A stretch of 45,521 bases of DNA. Source: Burkholderiales bacterium. Its GTDB lineage: Bacteria > Pseudomonadota > Gammaproteobacteria > Burkholderiales > Burkholderiaceae. Under the pieces are notes generated by a model. It made no database searches, was not told where the DNA came from, and saw nothing but the letters and a program-made list of their open reading frames with translations. The first letter of the stretch is position 1; the number at the start of each line of letters is the position of its first letter. The DNA is taken from the NCBI GenBank assembly GCA_947371645.1, contig CANBQJ010000005.1:1-45521 (forward strand). The letters run 5' to 3'. A program made the position numbers and the translations under genes. Shown here in pieces: positions 38,703 through 45,521 of this stretch.

Positions 38703-39728
38703 ATGAGCCCACGCCCTTCCACCTTGCGCCCGCACACCGGCTTGCCGGCCACGGCCCGCAGCCCCGAGCAGGCCCGCTTCGACAAGCTGACGCAACAAAT
38801 CGAGCAGGCGCGCGCCAGGCTCGCCGCCTGGCAGGAGCAGCTGCCCGTGTTCATGGGCACGCACCGTGCGCAGCTGCTGGCCACGTCAAAAGAGGTGCAG
38901 GCCATCCACGTGAACTGGTTGCACGAGCTGGACCGCCTGCTGGGCGAAAAGGGCTGGACCCAGCGCGAACGCGATTGCCTGGAAGACCTGCTCTGTGAAA
39001 CCGCATGGCACATCCTGGAAAGCCAGCGCGAGCCCGACCCCACGGTGCAGGCCCTGTACGACCGGCATGCCGCCCGACCCTATGCCCATGTGCAGGCGAG
39101 CGATCAAGAGGGCCTGGCCGGGATGATGCGCGACCTGGCAGACATGGACCCGGACCTCGGTCTGGGCCCCTTCGAAGACGCCTTCACCGACGCGCAAGCC
39201 TCCCCGAACCCTGGCAAGCCCAGCAAGGCCCAGGCTCGCCAGCAGGCCGAAGCCGAGCTGACGGCCCAGTCCTTGCGCGACATCTACCGCAAGCTGGCCA
39301 GCGCGCTGCACCCGGACCGCGAGCCCGACCCCGTCAAGCGCGATGCCCGCACGGCCTTGATGCAGCGGGTGAACCAGGCGCACGACCAGAAGGACCTCCT
39401 GGCCCTGTTGACGCTGCAGATCGAGACCGCACAGATCTGCCCCAGCGACATCGCCCAGACGGCGCCGGAGCGGCTCAAGCGCTACAACAAGGCCCTGTCG
39501 GATCAGCTCGCGCAGGTGCAGGCAGAGGTCAAGGAGATCGAGTTTGGCTTTCGCATGGACTTCATGGTGCCGCCGGCCGTGAACCTGCACCCCCACCAGC
39601 TCATCAAGGTGCTGGACCTGCACCTCGCCCAGATGCACCACACGCGGCTGGCCCTGGAGCGCGACCTGGCCACCTTCACGGACCGGGCCGCCACCAAGCG
39701 CTGGATCAAGCGGGAGTTGGGCGCTTAG
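38703..39728 (+). CDS. J-domain (DnaJ-like) protein
   Basis: 341 residues, no signal peptide. Long helical N-terminal part with a coiled-coil-like segment (FDKLTQQIEQARARLAAWQE) and acidic ESQREPDPTVQAL. The J domain sits in the middle at about 180-230: QSLRDIYRKLASALHPDREP has the HPD motif between helices II and III, followed by RDARTALMQRVNQAHDQKDL. The C-terminal third is helical again (KALSDQLAQVQAEVKEIEFG). A J domain in the middle, without Gly/Phe or zinc-finger regions, indicates a class C co-chaperone that recruits DnaK to a specific client. The client is unknown. Confidence 0.8.
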   Translation: MSPRPSTLRPHTGLPATARSPEQARFDKLTQQIEQARARLAAWQEQLPVFMGTHRAQLLATSKEVQAIHVNWLHELDRLLGEKGWTQRERDCLEDLLCETAWHILESQREPDPTVQALYDRHAARPYAHVQASDQEGLAGMMRDLADMDPDLGLGPFEDAFTDAQASPNPGKPSKAQARQQAEAELTAQSLRDIYRKLASALHPDREPDPVKRDARTALMQRVNQAHDQKDLLALLTLQIETAQICPSDIAQTAPERLKRYNKALSDQLAQVQAEVKEIEFGFRMDFMVPPAVNLHPHQLIKVLDLHLAQMHHTRLALERDLATFTDRAATKRWIKRELGA

Positions 39729-39834
39729 GCCTGCGCCAGCTTCGGCGATTCAAGTCCGCGCTCCGGCTTGTCGATATCGCTTCAGCCGCCGCAGTTTTCG
39801 CCGTGCGGTGTCTTGTCATTGCGGTGGGGCCACC

Positions 39835-40305
39835 ATGTCACAGCTGATCCACCTGATCTACGCCAGTGCGGCAAGCAGGCACCTGGACACGCCAGCGCTG
39901 GCCCGGTTGTTGGCCGGTGCACGCGGCAACAACGACCGCCTGGGCCTGACGGGCATGCTGCTGCATGCCGACGGCAGCTTCTTCCAGGTGCTGGAAGGCC
40001 CGGCCAGCGTCGTTCTGGCCTTGTACCAGCAGATCGAGTGCGACCCGCGCCACAACCAGGTCACCCGCATCATCAGCGAGCCCATCCCGCGGCGCTGCTT
40101 CAGCACCTGGAGCATGGGCTTCTCGGACCTGTCGCAAGCCGGATTGCAAGCACGGGTACCTGGCGTCAATGATTTCTTTGGCAAGGCCCAGTCCTTCAAC
40201 GACGTGAACCATGGCCGTGCCAAAAAGCTGCTGGCCGCCTTTGCGGGAGGGCGCTGGCGAAGCGATGGCCATGAAGCCGCGCCAGCGCAGGAAGCCGGCA
40301 CATGA
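39835..40305 (+). CDS. BLUF domain blue-light photoreceptor
   Basis: 156 residues from ATG 39835. The BLUF core shows all key residues: Tyr9 in LIHLIYASAA, Asn32/Asn33 in RGNNDRLGLTGML, Gln51 in GSFFQVLEGPASVV, and the Trp/Met pair (Trp92, Met94) in FSTWSMGFSDLS. FAD bound here shifts on blue light by rearranging the Tyr-Gln hydrogen bonds. A short C-terminal helix region follows instead of an output domain. The stop codon overlaps the start of the EAL gene by 4 bp (ATGA), so light sensing is probably passed to the EAL protein. Confidence 0.93.
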   Translation: MSQLIHLIYASAASRHLDTPALARLLAGARGNNDRLGLTGMLLHADGSFFQVLEGPASVVLALYQQIECDPRHNQVTRIISEPIPRRCFSTWSMGFSDLSQAGLQARVPGVNDFFGKAQSFNDVNHGRAKKLLAAFAGGRWRSDGHEAAPAQEAGT

Positions 40306-41021
40306 GCGCCACAGCCTTTCCACGTTTCACCTACGCTTACCAGCCCATCGTGGACGTGCTGACGCGCGAGGTCTTTTCTTGCGAAGCGCTCATCCGCGGC
40401 CCGGGCAATGAGTCCGCCTACAGCGTGTTGAGCGCCATCCCCGAAGAGGCCAGGTACCGCTTCGACCAGGTGAGCCGCATCGCGGCCATCGAGCTGGCGC
40501 AATCGCTGGGTTTGCGCACGCACCTCAACGTCAATGTGCTGCCGGGTTGCCTGTTCTCGTCCGATGTGTCCATCGACGCCACCCTGGACGCCGCCCGACG
40601 CTGCGGCCTGCCTCTGGACCGCCTCATCCTGGAAGTGACCGAAGGCGAAGCCATCACAGACCACGCCAGGTTTGCAGGGCTGCTCAACGCCTACCGGGGC
40701 CAGGGCCTGAAGGTGGCCATCGACGATTTCGGGGCGGGCGTCTCCGGCTTGAACCTGCTGGCCGACTTTCAGCCTGATCAGATCAAGATCGACATGGCCC
40801 TGGTGCGGGGCATCGAGCGCAACGGGCCCAGGCAGGCCATCGTGCGCGCCATCGTGCAGGTCTGCGTGGACCTCGGCATCGACGTCATCGCCGAAGGCGT
40901 TGAAACGCAGTCCGAATGCGACTGGTTTGCCAGGCAGGGCGTGCGCCTGTTCCAGGGCTATCTGTTCGCCAAGCCGGGCTTTCAGACCTTGCCCCAGGTG
41001 GACTTTCCCGAGGTGTGGTGA
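40302..41021 (+). CDS. Stand-alone EAL domain c-di-GMP phosphodiesterase
   Basis: 239 residues. A complete EAL domain with catalytic residues intact: YAYQPIVDVLTREVFSCEAL followed by IRGPG (EAL motif as CEALIRG), LNVNVLPG, LDRLILEVTEGEAI, GLKVAIDDFGAGVSGLNLL (DDFGAG), PDQIKIDMALVRGI, DVIAEGVETQSE and LFQGYLFAKPGF. It should cleave c-di-GMP to pGpG and lower biofilm signals. No GGDEF, no sensor domain in the same chain. Together with the coupled BLUF gene this is a split version of BlrP1/YcgF-type BLUF-EAL proteins; functional pairing is inferred from the overlap. Confidence 0.94.
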   Translation: MSATAFPRFTYAYQPIVDVLTREVFSCEALIRGPGNESAYSVLSAIPEEARYRFDQVSRIAAIELAQSLGLRTHLNVNVLPGCLFSSDVSIDATLDAARRCGLPLDRLILEVTEGEAITDHARFAGLLNAYRGQGLKVAIDDFGAGVSGLNLLADFQPDQIKIDMALVRGIERNGPRQAIVRAIVQVCVDLGIDVIAEGVETQSECDWFARQGVRLFQGYLFAKPGFQTLPQVDFPEVW

Positions 41022-41110
41022 GGGCGTTCTGGCACACTGCTGGACATTCAAATCAATCAGGGAAACAGCGACACCTGGCCCGCATCAGCTTGCCAGGCGT
41101 CGTGCATGCC

Positions 41111-41617
41111 ATGGTCAAAGCCATTCTTTTGCTCATTTTCTTTGGCATCGCGGGCTGGTGGTTCGCCATCGGTGGGCGGCAACTCAACGAGGCCCAGGTC
41201 CGCGAGTTCTACCGCACGCAAGAAGCCGCCACCTTGTCCCGCCAGCCCGACGCCTTGTGCGACCTGCTGGACGACCGCTTCCAGACGGCCGGCCGCACCG
41301 TGATGGCCGGCGAGGGCAGCAGTTCGGTCATGGACAAGCGGCAGTCCTGCGACGGCCTGCGTGAACTGTTCGCCAGCTGGGAAGCCCTGGGCGAGAAGAT
41401 GGGCGGCATGCTGCAGCTGGATTCGCACTACACCGTGCACCGCATCACCATCGCCCCGGATGGCCACAGCGCCACGGTGGACGTGAGCACCCAGCTGGAC
41501 GTGGGCGGCAGCATCATGAGCCTGCGCAGTCACACGACCGACACGCTGGTGCGGCGCAACGGGCGGGTGAGCTTGTTGCGCAGCGATGGGGAAGGCGCGG
41601 TGGGGGTGGGGGGCTGA
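41111..41617 (+). CDS. Hypothetical single-pass membrane or secreted protein, possibly NTF2-like
   Basis: 168 residues from ATG 41111. N-terminal hydrophobic segment AILLLIFFGIAGWWFAIGG (anchor or uncleaved signal), then a mixed alpha/beta domain: EAQVREFYRTQEAATLSRQP, LCDLLDDRFQTAGRTVM, LDSHYTVHRITIAPDGHSAT and IMSLRSHTTDTLVRRNGRVS. The helix-helix-strand order with paired cysteines (Cys in ALCDLL and KRQSCDGL) recalls SnoaL/DUF4440-type folds, but I cannot assign it. The tail is glycine/valine-rich. A 9-bp inverted repeat spans the stop codon. Confidence 0.62.
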   Translation: MVKAILLLIFFGIAGWWFAIGGRQLNEAQVREFYRTQEAATLSRQPDALCDLLDDRFQTAGRTVMAGEGSSSVMDKRQSCDGLRELFASWEALGEKMGGMLQLDSHYTVHRITIAPDGHSATVDVSTQLDVGGSIMSLRSHTTDTLVRRNGRVSLLRSDGEGAVGVGG

Positions 41618-41627
41618 GCCCACCGCG
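41596..41627. terminator. Stem-loop spanning the stop codon of the gene at 41111-41617
   Basis: CGCGGTGGG (41596-41604) and CCCACCGCG (41619-41627) form a perfect 9-bp GC stem with a 14-base loop that contains the TGA stop. It may separate this gene from the riboswitch-controlled operon behind it. It has no T-tract. Confidence 0.4.
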
Positions 41628-41699
41628 GCGCCTGCAACCCCGTTGCACCAGCTTGAAGCACGGGCCTCAGGCACAGTCTTTGCGTCAAATCAAACCGAC

Positions 41700-41761
41700 G
41701 GAGTAGAAGCGTTCAGTCTGGTGCATGCGGCCCTCGCATGGCACCAACAGGAAATTGCTCC
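41700..41761 (+). promoter_or_regulatory. NMT1-motif (xanthine-I) riboswitch
   Basis: The conserved halves GGAGTAGAAGCGTTCAG (41700-41716) and AGGAAATTGCTCC (41749-41761) match the core I remember for the NMT1 motif: a short P1 (GGAG with CTCC), the GTAGAAGCGTTCAG internal loop, and GGAAATTGC on the other side. Between them is a stem TGGTGCATGCG / CGCATGGCACCA with one bulged base and loop GCCCT. The class binds xanthine and uric acid and controls purine oxidation and transport genes, mainly in Betaproteobacteria. It is 114 bp upstream of an NMT1-type binding-protein gene, the namesake context. Confidence 0.87.
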
Positions 41762-41878
41762 CGACGCCGGCTGCCACGCGCAGGCCGTTTGTCGGGACGC
41801 ACGGGCAGACGCCCGGTGAACGACAGACCTTGCCCCAGCAGCCGATCGACCGGACCCTTTCGGCATGAGGCTCGCATG
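41733..41878 (+). repeat. 8-bp direct repeat linking the riboswitch stem and the start codon
   Basis: CTCGCATG occurs in the 3' arm side of the riboswitch stem (41733-41740) and again over the start codon of the binding-protein gene (41871-41878). The 5' arm CATGCG (41724-41729) can therefore pair with either. A nested stem, GTTTGTCG with CGACAGAC, lies between them. Possible expression platform; speculative. Confidence 0.35.
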
Positions 41879-42871
41879 TTCTCTACGCTTCGCTCACGAC
41901 TCACCCTCCGCACCGGCCTGACCCTGGCCACGCTGCTCACCGCCGCGCTGCCCAGCGCCCACGCGCAAGACAAGCTCACCTTCCTCACCAGCTGGTACGC
42001 CCAGGCCGAACACGGCGGCTTCTACCAGGCGCTGGCCACCGGCTTGTACAAGCAAGCCGGGCTGGACGTCACCATCAAGATGGGCGGGCCGCAGGTCAAC
42101 GGCATGCAGCTGCTCACCGCTGGCCAGGCCGACTTCATCATCGGCTACGACTTCCAGGTGCTCAGCGGCGTAGAGCGCGGTCTGCCCGTGGTCACCGTGG
42201 CGGCCAGCTTCCAGAAAGACCTCCAAGGCATGCTCACGCATGGCGACCTCCAGTCCCTGGCCGACGTGAAGACCAAGACCATCCTGGTGGCGGGCAACAA
42301 CCGCACCAGCTGGTGGCCCTGGCTCAAGTCCAAGTACGACCTGAAGGAGGAGCAAAGCCGCCCCTACACCTTCAACCTGCAGCCCTTCTTTGCCGATGCC
42401 AACGTGGTGCAGCAGGCCTACCCGTCCTCGGAGCCCTTCCAGGCCATGAAGAAGGGCATCCCCTGCAAGTTTTTCTTGTTCGCCGACGAAGGCTACCCGC
42501 CCTATGGCACCAGCGTGGTCACCACGCAGGCGCTGCTCAAGGGCAGGCCCGATGTGGTCAAGCGCTTCGTGGAGGCCTCGATGAAAGGCTGGGTCAGTTA
42601 CCTCAAAGACCCGGCGGCAGGCAACGCGCTCATCAAGAAGGACAACCCCGCGATGACGGACGAGCAAATCGCCTTTGGTGTGGCGCAGATGAAGGCCCTG
42701 AAGGTGCTGGATGGCGGTGACGCGGCCACGCAAGGCGTGGGCACCATGAGCGACGCGCGCTGGAAGGCCACGCGCGACTACATGGTCAAGGAAGCGCTGC
42801 TCAAGGCCGACACACCCTGGCAGAAGGCCTACGCGCTGGACGTGGTCAGGCAGCTCAAGGTCATGCCTTGA
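41876..42871 (+). CDS. ABC transporter substrate-binding protein, NMT1/THI5-like (purine or related)
   Basis: 331 residues from ATG 41876, with GAGG 5 bases upstream. Signal peptide LTLATLLTAALPSAHA. Periplasmic-binding fold of the NMT1/THI5 type: LTFLTSWYAQAEHGGFYQAL, GLYKQAGLDVTIKMGGPQVN, ADFIIGYDFQVLSG, LQSLADVKTKTILVAG and YPSSEPFQAMKKGIP, ending in the helix KAYALDVVRQLKVM. Family members bind pyrimidine precursors, thiamine precursors or other small heterocycles. The riboswitch just upstream and the deaminase downstream point to xanthine, urate or another oxopurine as the ligand. First gene of a four-gene operon. Confidence 0.92.
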   Translation: MFSTLRSRLTLRTGLTLATLLTAALPSAHAQDKLTFLTSWYAQAEHGGFYQALATGLYKQAGLDVTIKMGGPQVNGMQLLTAGQADFIIGYDFQVLSGVERGLPVVTVAASFQKDLQGMLTHGDLQSLADVKTKTILVAGNNRTSWWPWLKSKYDLKEEQSRPYTFNLQPFFADANVVQQAYPSSEPFQAMKKGIPCKFFLFADEGYPPYGTSVVTTQALLKGRPDVVKRFVEASMKGWVSYLKDPAAGNALIKKDNPAMTDEQIAFGVAQMKALKVLDGGDAATQGVGTMSDARWKATRDYMVKEALLKADTPWQKAYALDVVRQLKVMP

Positions 42872-42916
42872 GCAGACGCTGAGCACCGCACCCGCAGCCC
42901 CAAAAAGGAGCGCCCC

Positions 42917-43794
<878 letters not shown>

Positions 43795-43798
<4 letters not shown>

Positions 43799-44640
43799 GC
43801 GTCGCCCTGCCCAACGCCGGTGCCCCGCGCACCACAGGCACCTTGCCCTGGGTGCAGTCCGAGCGCTTCCTGCGCGTGGCCGTGCCCGCACTCGTGGGCC
43901 TGATGCTGCTGTTGCTGTGGGAAGGCTGCGTGCGCGGCTTCCATGTGCCCGAGTACCTGGTGCCCGGCCCTTGGCGCGTGGCCCAGGCCCTGCATGAAGA
44001 CTTCGGGCTCTTGATGGGTTCGCTGTGGGTCACGCTGAGCATCACCGCGGGCGCCTTCGCGGTGGCCGCGCTGGTGGGCACCCTGATCGCCGTGGCCTTC
44101 GTGCAAAGCCGCTGGGTGGAGCTCAGCCTCTTCCCCTATGCGGTGCTGCTGCAGGTCACGCCCATTGCGGCCATCGCCCCCCTCATCATCATCTGGGTGA
44201 AGGCGCCCACGGCGGCGCTCATCGTGTGCGCCACGCTCATTGCGCTGTTTCCCATCATCGCCAACACCACCATGGGGCTGCGCAGCGTGTCGCCGGGGCT
44301 GGCGGCGTTCTTTCGCATGCAGGGCGGCTCGCGCTGGCAAACGCTGTGGCGGCTGCAGGTGCCCAGCGCCTTGCCCTACTGGTTTGCGGGCCTGCGCATC
44401 TCCAGCGGCCTGTCCCTGGTGGGCGCCGTGGTGGCCGAGTTCGTGGCCGGCACGGGTGGGCAGGGCGCCGGGCTGGCCTACCAGATCCTGCAGTCGGGCT
44501 ACCAGCTCAACATCCCGCGCCTGTTTGCGGCCTTGACGCTGATCAGCGTGACCGGTGTGCTGCTGTTCTGGGGCATGCTGGGCTTGAGCCAGAGGGCCTT
44601 GGGCAGCTGGCACGACAGCGCCCAGCGCGCTGAACAGTGA
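43795..44640 (+). CDS. ABC transporter permease (TauC/SsuC type)
   Basis: 281 residues; ATG 43795 overlaps the ATPase stop (ATGA) and is preceded by GAGG. Around six transmembrane helices: AVPALVGLMLLLLWEGCV, LWVTLSITAGAFAVAALVGT, YAVLLQVTPIAAIAPLIIIW, LIVCATLIALFPIIANTTMG and others. The EAA-loop coupling segment is in LQVPSALPYWFAGLRISSGL. Forms the channel of the importer with the ATPase and the binding protein. N-terminal extension of about 25 residues before the first helix, otherwise normal length. Confidence 0.93.
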
Positions 44641-44694
44641 CGCTGGCAGACGACCCGCTCGGCACCCCCACCAGTTCCCCACCGAGGACGCACC

Positions 44695-45521
44695 ATGACC
44701 GCCGCTGACCGCAGTTTCCTCATCGCCGGTGCCGCGGGCATGCTCACCGGTGCCGCCGGCGACGCCGCCTGGACCGACGCCACCGACGTGCGCGTGGTGG
44801 ACGGCGTGATCGCCGCCATTGGCCACCTGCAGCCCCTGCCCGGCGAGCCCGTGGTGAACGCGCAAGACGCCGTGCTCTACCCCGGCTGGGTCAACACCCA
44901 CCACCACCTCTTCCAGACCGTGCTCAAGAACGTGAGCGCGGGCCAGGGCGTGCCCCTGGTGCCCTGGCTGGAGGCCGTGCCCTATGCCTACGGCCCCTTC
45001 ATCGACCGTGAGGCGCTCACCGTGGCGGCCACCTTGGGGCTGGTCGAGCTGCTGCTCAGCGGCTGCACCACCGTGGCCGACCACCACTACCTCTTCGGCC
45101 CCGGGCAAGACCATGACCCGGCCCAGGTGATCTTCGATGCGGCCGGCCAACTCGGCCTGCGCTGTGTGCTGCTGCGCGGCGGCGCCACCCAGGCCCGCGC
45201 CTTCACCGGCGGCCCCCAGCCCATGCCCAGCGAGACCCTGGAGGGCATGTTGGCCAGCGTGCAAGCCGCCGCCACCCGCTACCACCAGCCGGGTGGCGAC
45301 GCCCTCCGCAAGGTGGTGATGGCGCCCACCACCCCGTTTTACTCCACGACTCCCCAAGAGCTGCGCGAGATCGCCCGCGCGGCCCGCGCCATGGGCATCG
45401 GCCTGCACTCGCACTTGTCCGAGACCGCCGACTACGTGCACTTCGCCGCCCGGCAATGGGGCATGCGCCCCGTGCACTGGTGCGCCGAACAGGAGTGGAT
45501 CGGCCCCGACGTGTCCTACGC
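44695..45521 (+). CDS. Amidohydrolase, 8-oxoguanine / guanine deaminase-like (cut by the right edge)
   Basis: 275 residues visible; the C-terminal third is outside the window. ATG 44695 with GAGGA 6-7 bases upstream. ATZ/TRZ-type amidohydrolase: VRVVDGVIAAIGHLQPLP, the metal-binding YPGWVNTHHHLFQTVLKNVS (HxH), LLSGCTTVADHHYLF, and the third His in GIGLHSHLSETADYV. The HTHHHLFQ and ADHHYLF forms are those of 8-oxoguanine deaminases; related enzymes deaminate guanine or s-triazines. Being fourth in an operon under a xanthine riboswitch with a purine-type importer, it probably turns imported or damaged guanine-like bases into xanthine or urate. Confidence 0.88.
   Translation, partial: MTAADRSFLIAGAAGMLTGAAGDAAWTDATDVRVVDGVIAAIGHLQPLPGEPVVNAQDAVLYPGWVNTHHHLFQTVLKNVSAGQGVPLVPWLEAVPYAYGPFIDREALTVAATLGLVELLLSGCTTVADHHYLFGPGQDHDPAQVIFDAAGQLGLRCVLLRGGATQARAFTGGPQPMPSETLEGMLASVQAAATRYHQPGGDALRKVVMAPTTPFYSTTPQELREIARAARAMGIGLHSHLSETADYVHFAARQWGMRPVHWCAEQEWIGPDVSY

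Overview
The window is GC-rich DNA (visibly well above 60 % GC, GC-saturated third codon positions) with gene content typical of a Burkholderiales betaproteobacterium of the Ideonella / Aquabacterium / Leptothrix / Rubrivivax type. Evidence includes an NMT1-type xanthine riboswitch with its transporter, BPSL0067 and STY0301 family proteins, a short Pit phosphate permease with a DUF47 partner, and the TlpA-DUF4266-DUF3570-ApbE cluster. No rRNA, tRNA, IS element, phage integrase or CRISPR array is visible. Genes are densely packed, several pairs overlap by 4 bp, and no intergenic gap exceeds 300 bp.

Layout. 1-8 kb: the start of a bacterial Ser/Thr kinase (cut by the window edge), a short-chain dehydrogenase, a DUF4197 protein, an AmpG-like MFS permease, a secreted HAF-repeat-like protein with a clear terminator, a MazG-like pyrophosphohydrolase, a DUF1145-like membrane protein interrupted by an in-frame TAA, and a DUF47-Pit phosphate uptake pair. 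8-20 kb (minus strand): a long cluster homologous to E. coli yfaA-yfaT-yfaS-yfaQ-yfaP and the Pseudomonas mag operon, centred on a 1574-residue alpha-2-macroglobulin homologue that keeps its thioester motif. It is followed by a second YfaP paralogue, a BPSL0067 amidase-like protein, a STY0301 protein and a 57-residue peptide with a double-glycine leader. 20-24 kb: a GlcG/HbpS protein, then a divergent four-gene redox cluster (TlpA-like thioredoxin, DUF4266 lipoprotein, DUF3570 barrel, ApbE).

24-31 kb: an orphan Cca-type HD domain with a damaged HD motif, two small unknown genes, a methyltransferase, an ExbD/TolR-like lipoprotein, YidB, a 2[4Fe-4S] ferredoxin, YjdM, a LysR regulator with a perfect 8-bp dyad facing a cupin-cytochrome c pair, and a fibro-slime/PEP-sorted secreted protein. 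31-41 kb: KefF-KefC, a DUF2235 hydrolase, an unknown gene behind a perfect 14-bp palindrome, a PLP aminotransferase, an outer-membrane phospholipase A, a J-domain protein, and a BLUF photoreceptor translationally coupled to a stand-alone EAL phosphodiesterase.

41.6 kb to the end: a purine scavenging operon. An NMT1-motif (xanthine-I) riboswitch precedes an NMT1-type binding protein, ABC ATPase and permease, then an 8-oxoguanine/guanine-deaminase-like amidohydrolase that runs off the window.

The most interesting items are the extended macroglobulin operon (its YfaQ protein carries PBP-like, SpoIID-like and HExxH signatures, and the operon ends in a putative amidase/inhibitor pair and a bacteriocin-like peptide), the riboswitch-controlled purine operon, and several unexplained dyads in front of genes of unknown function.
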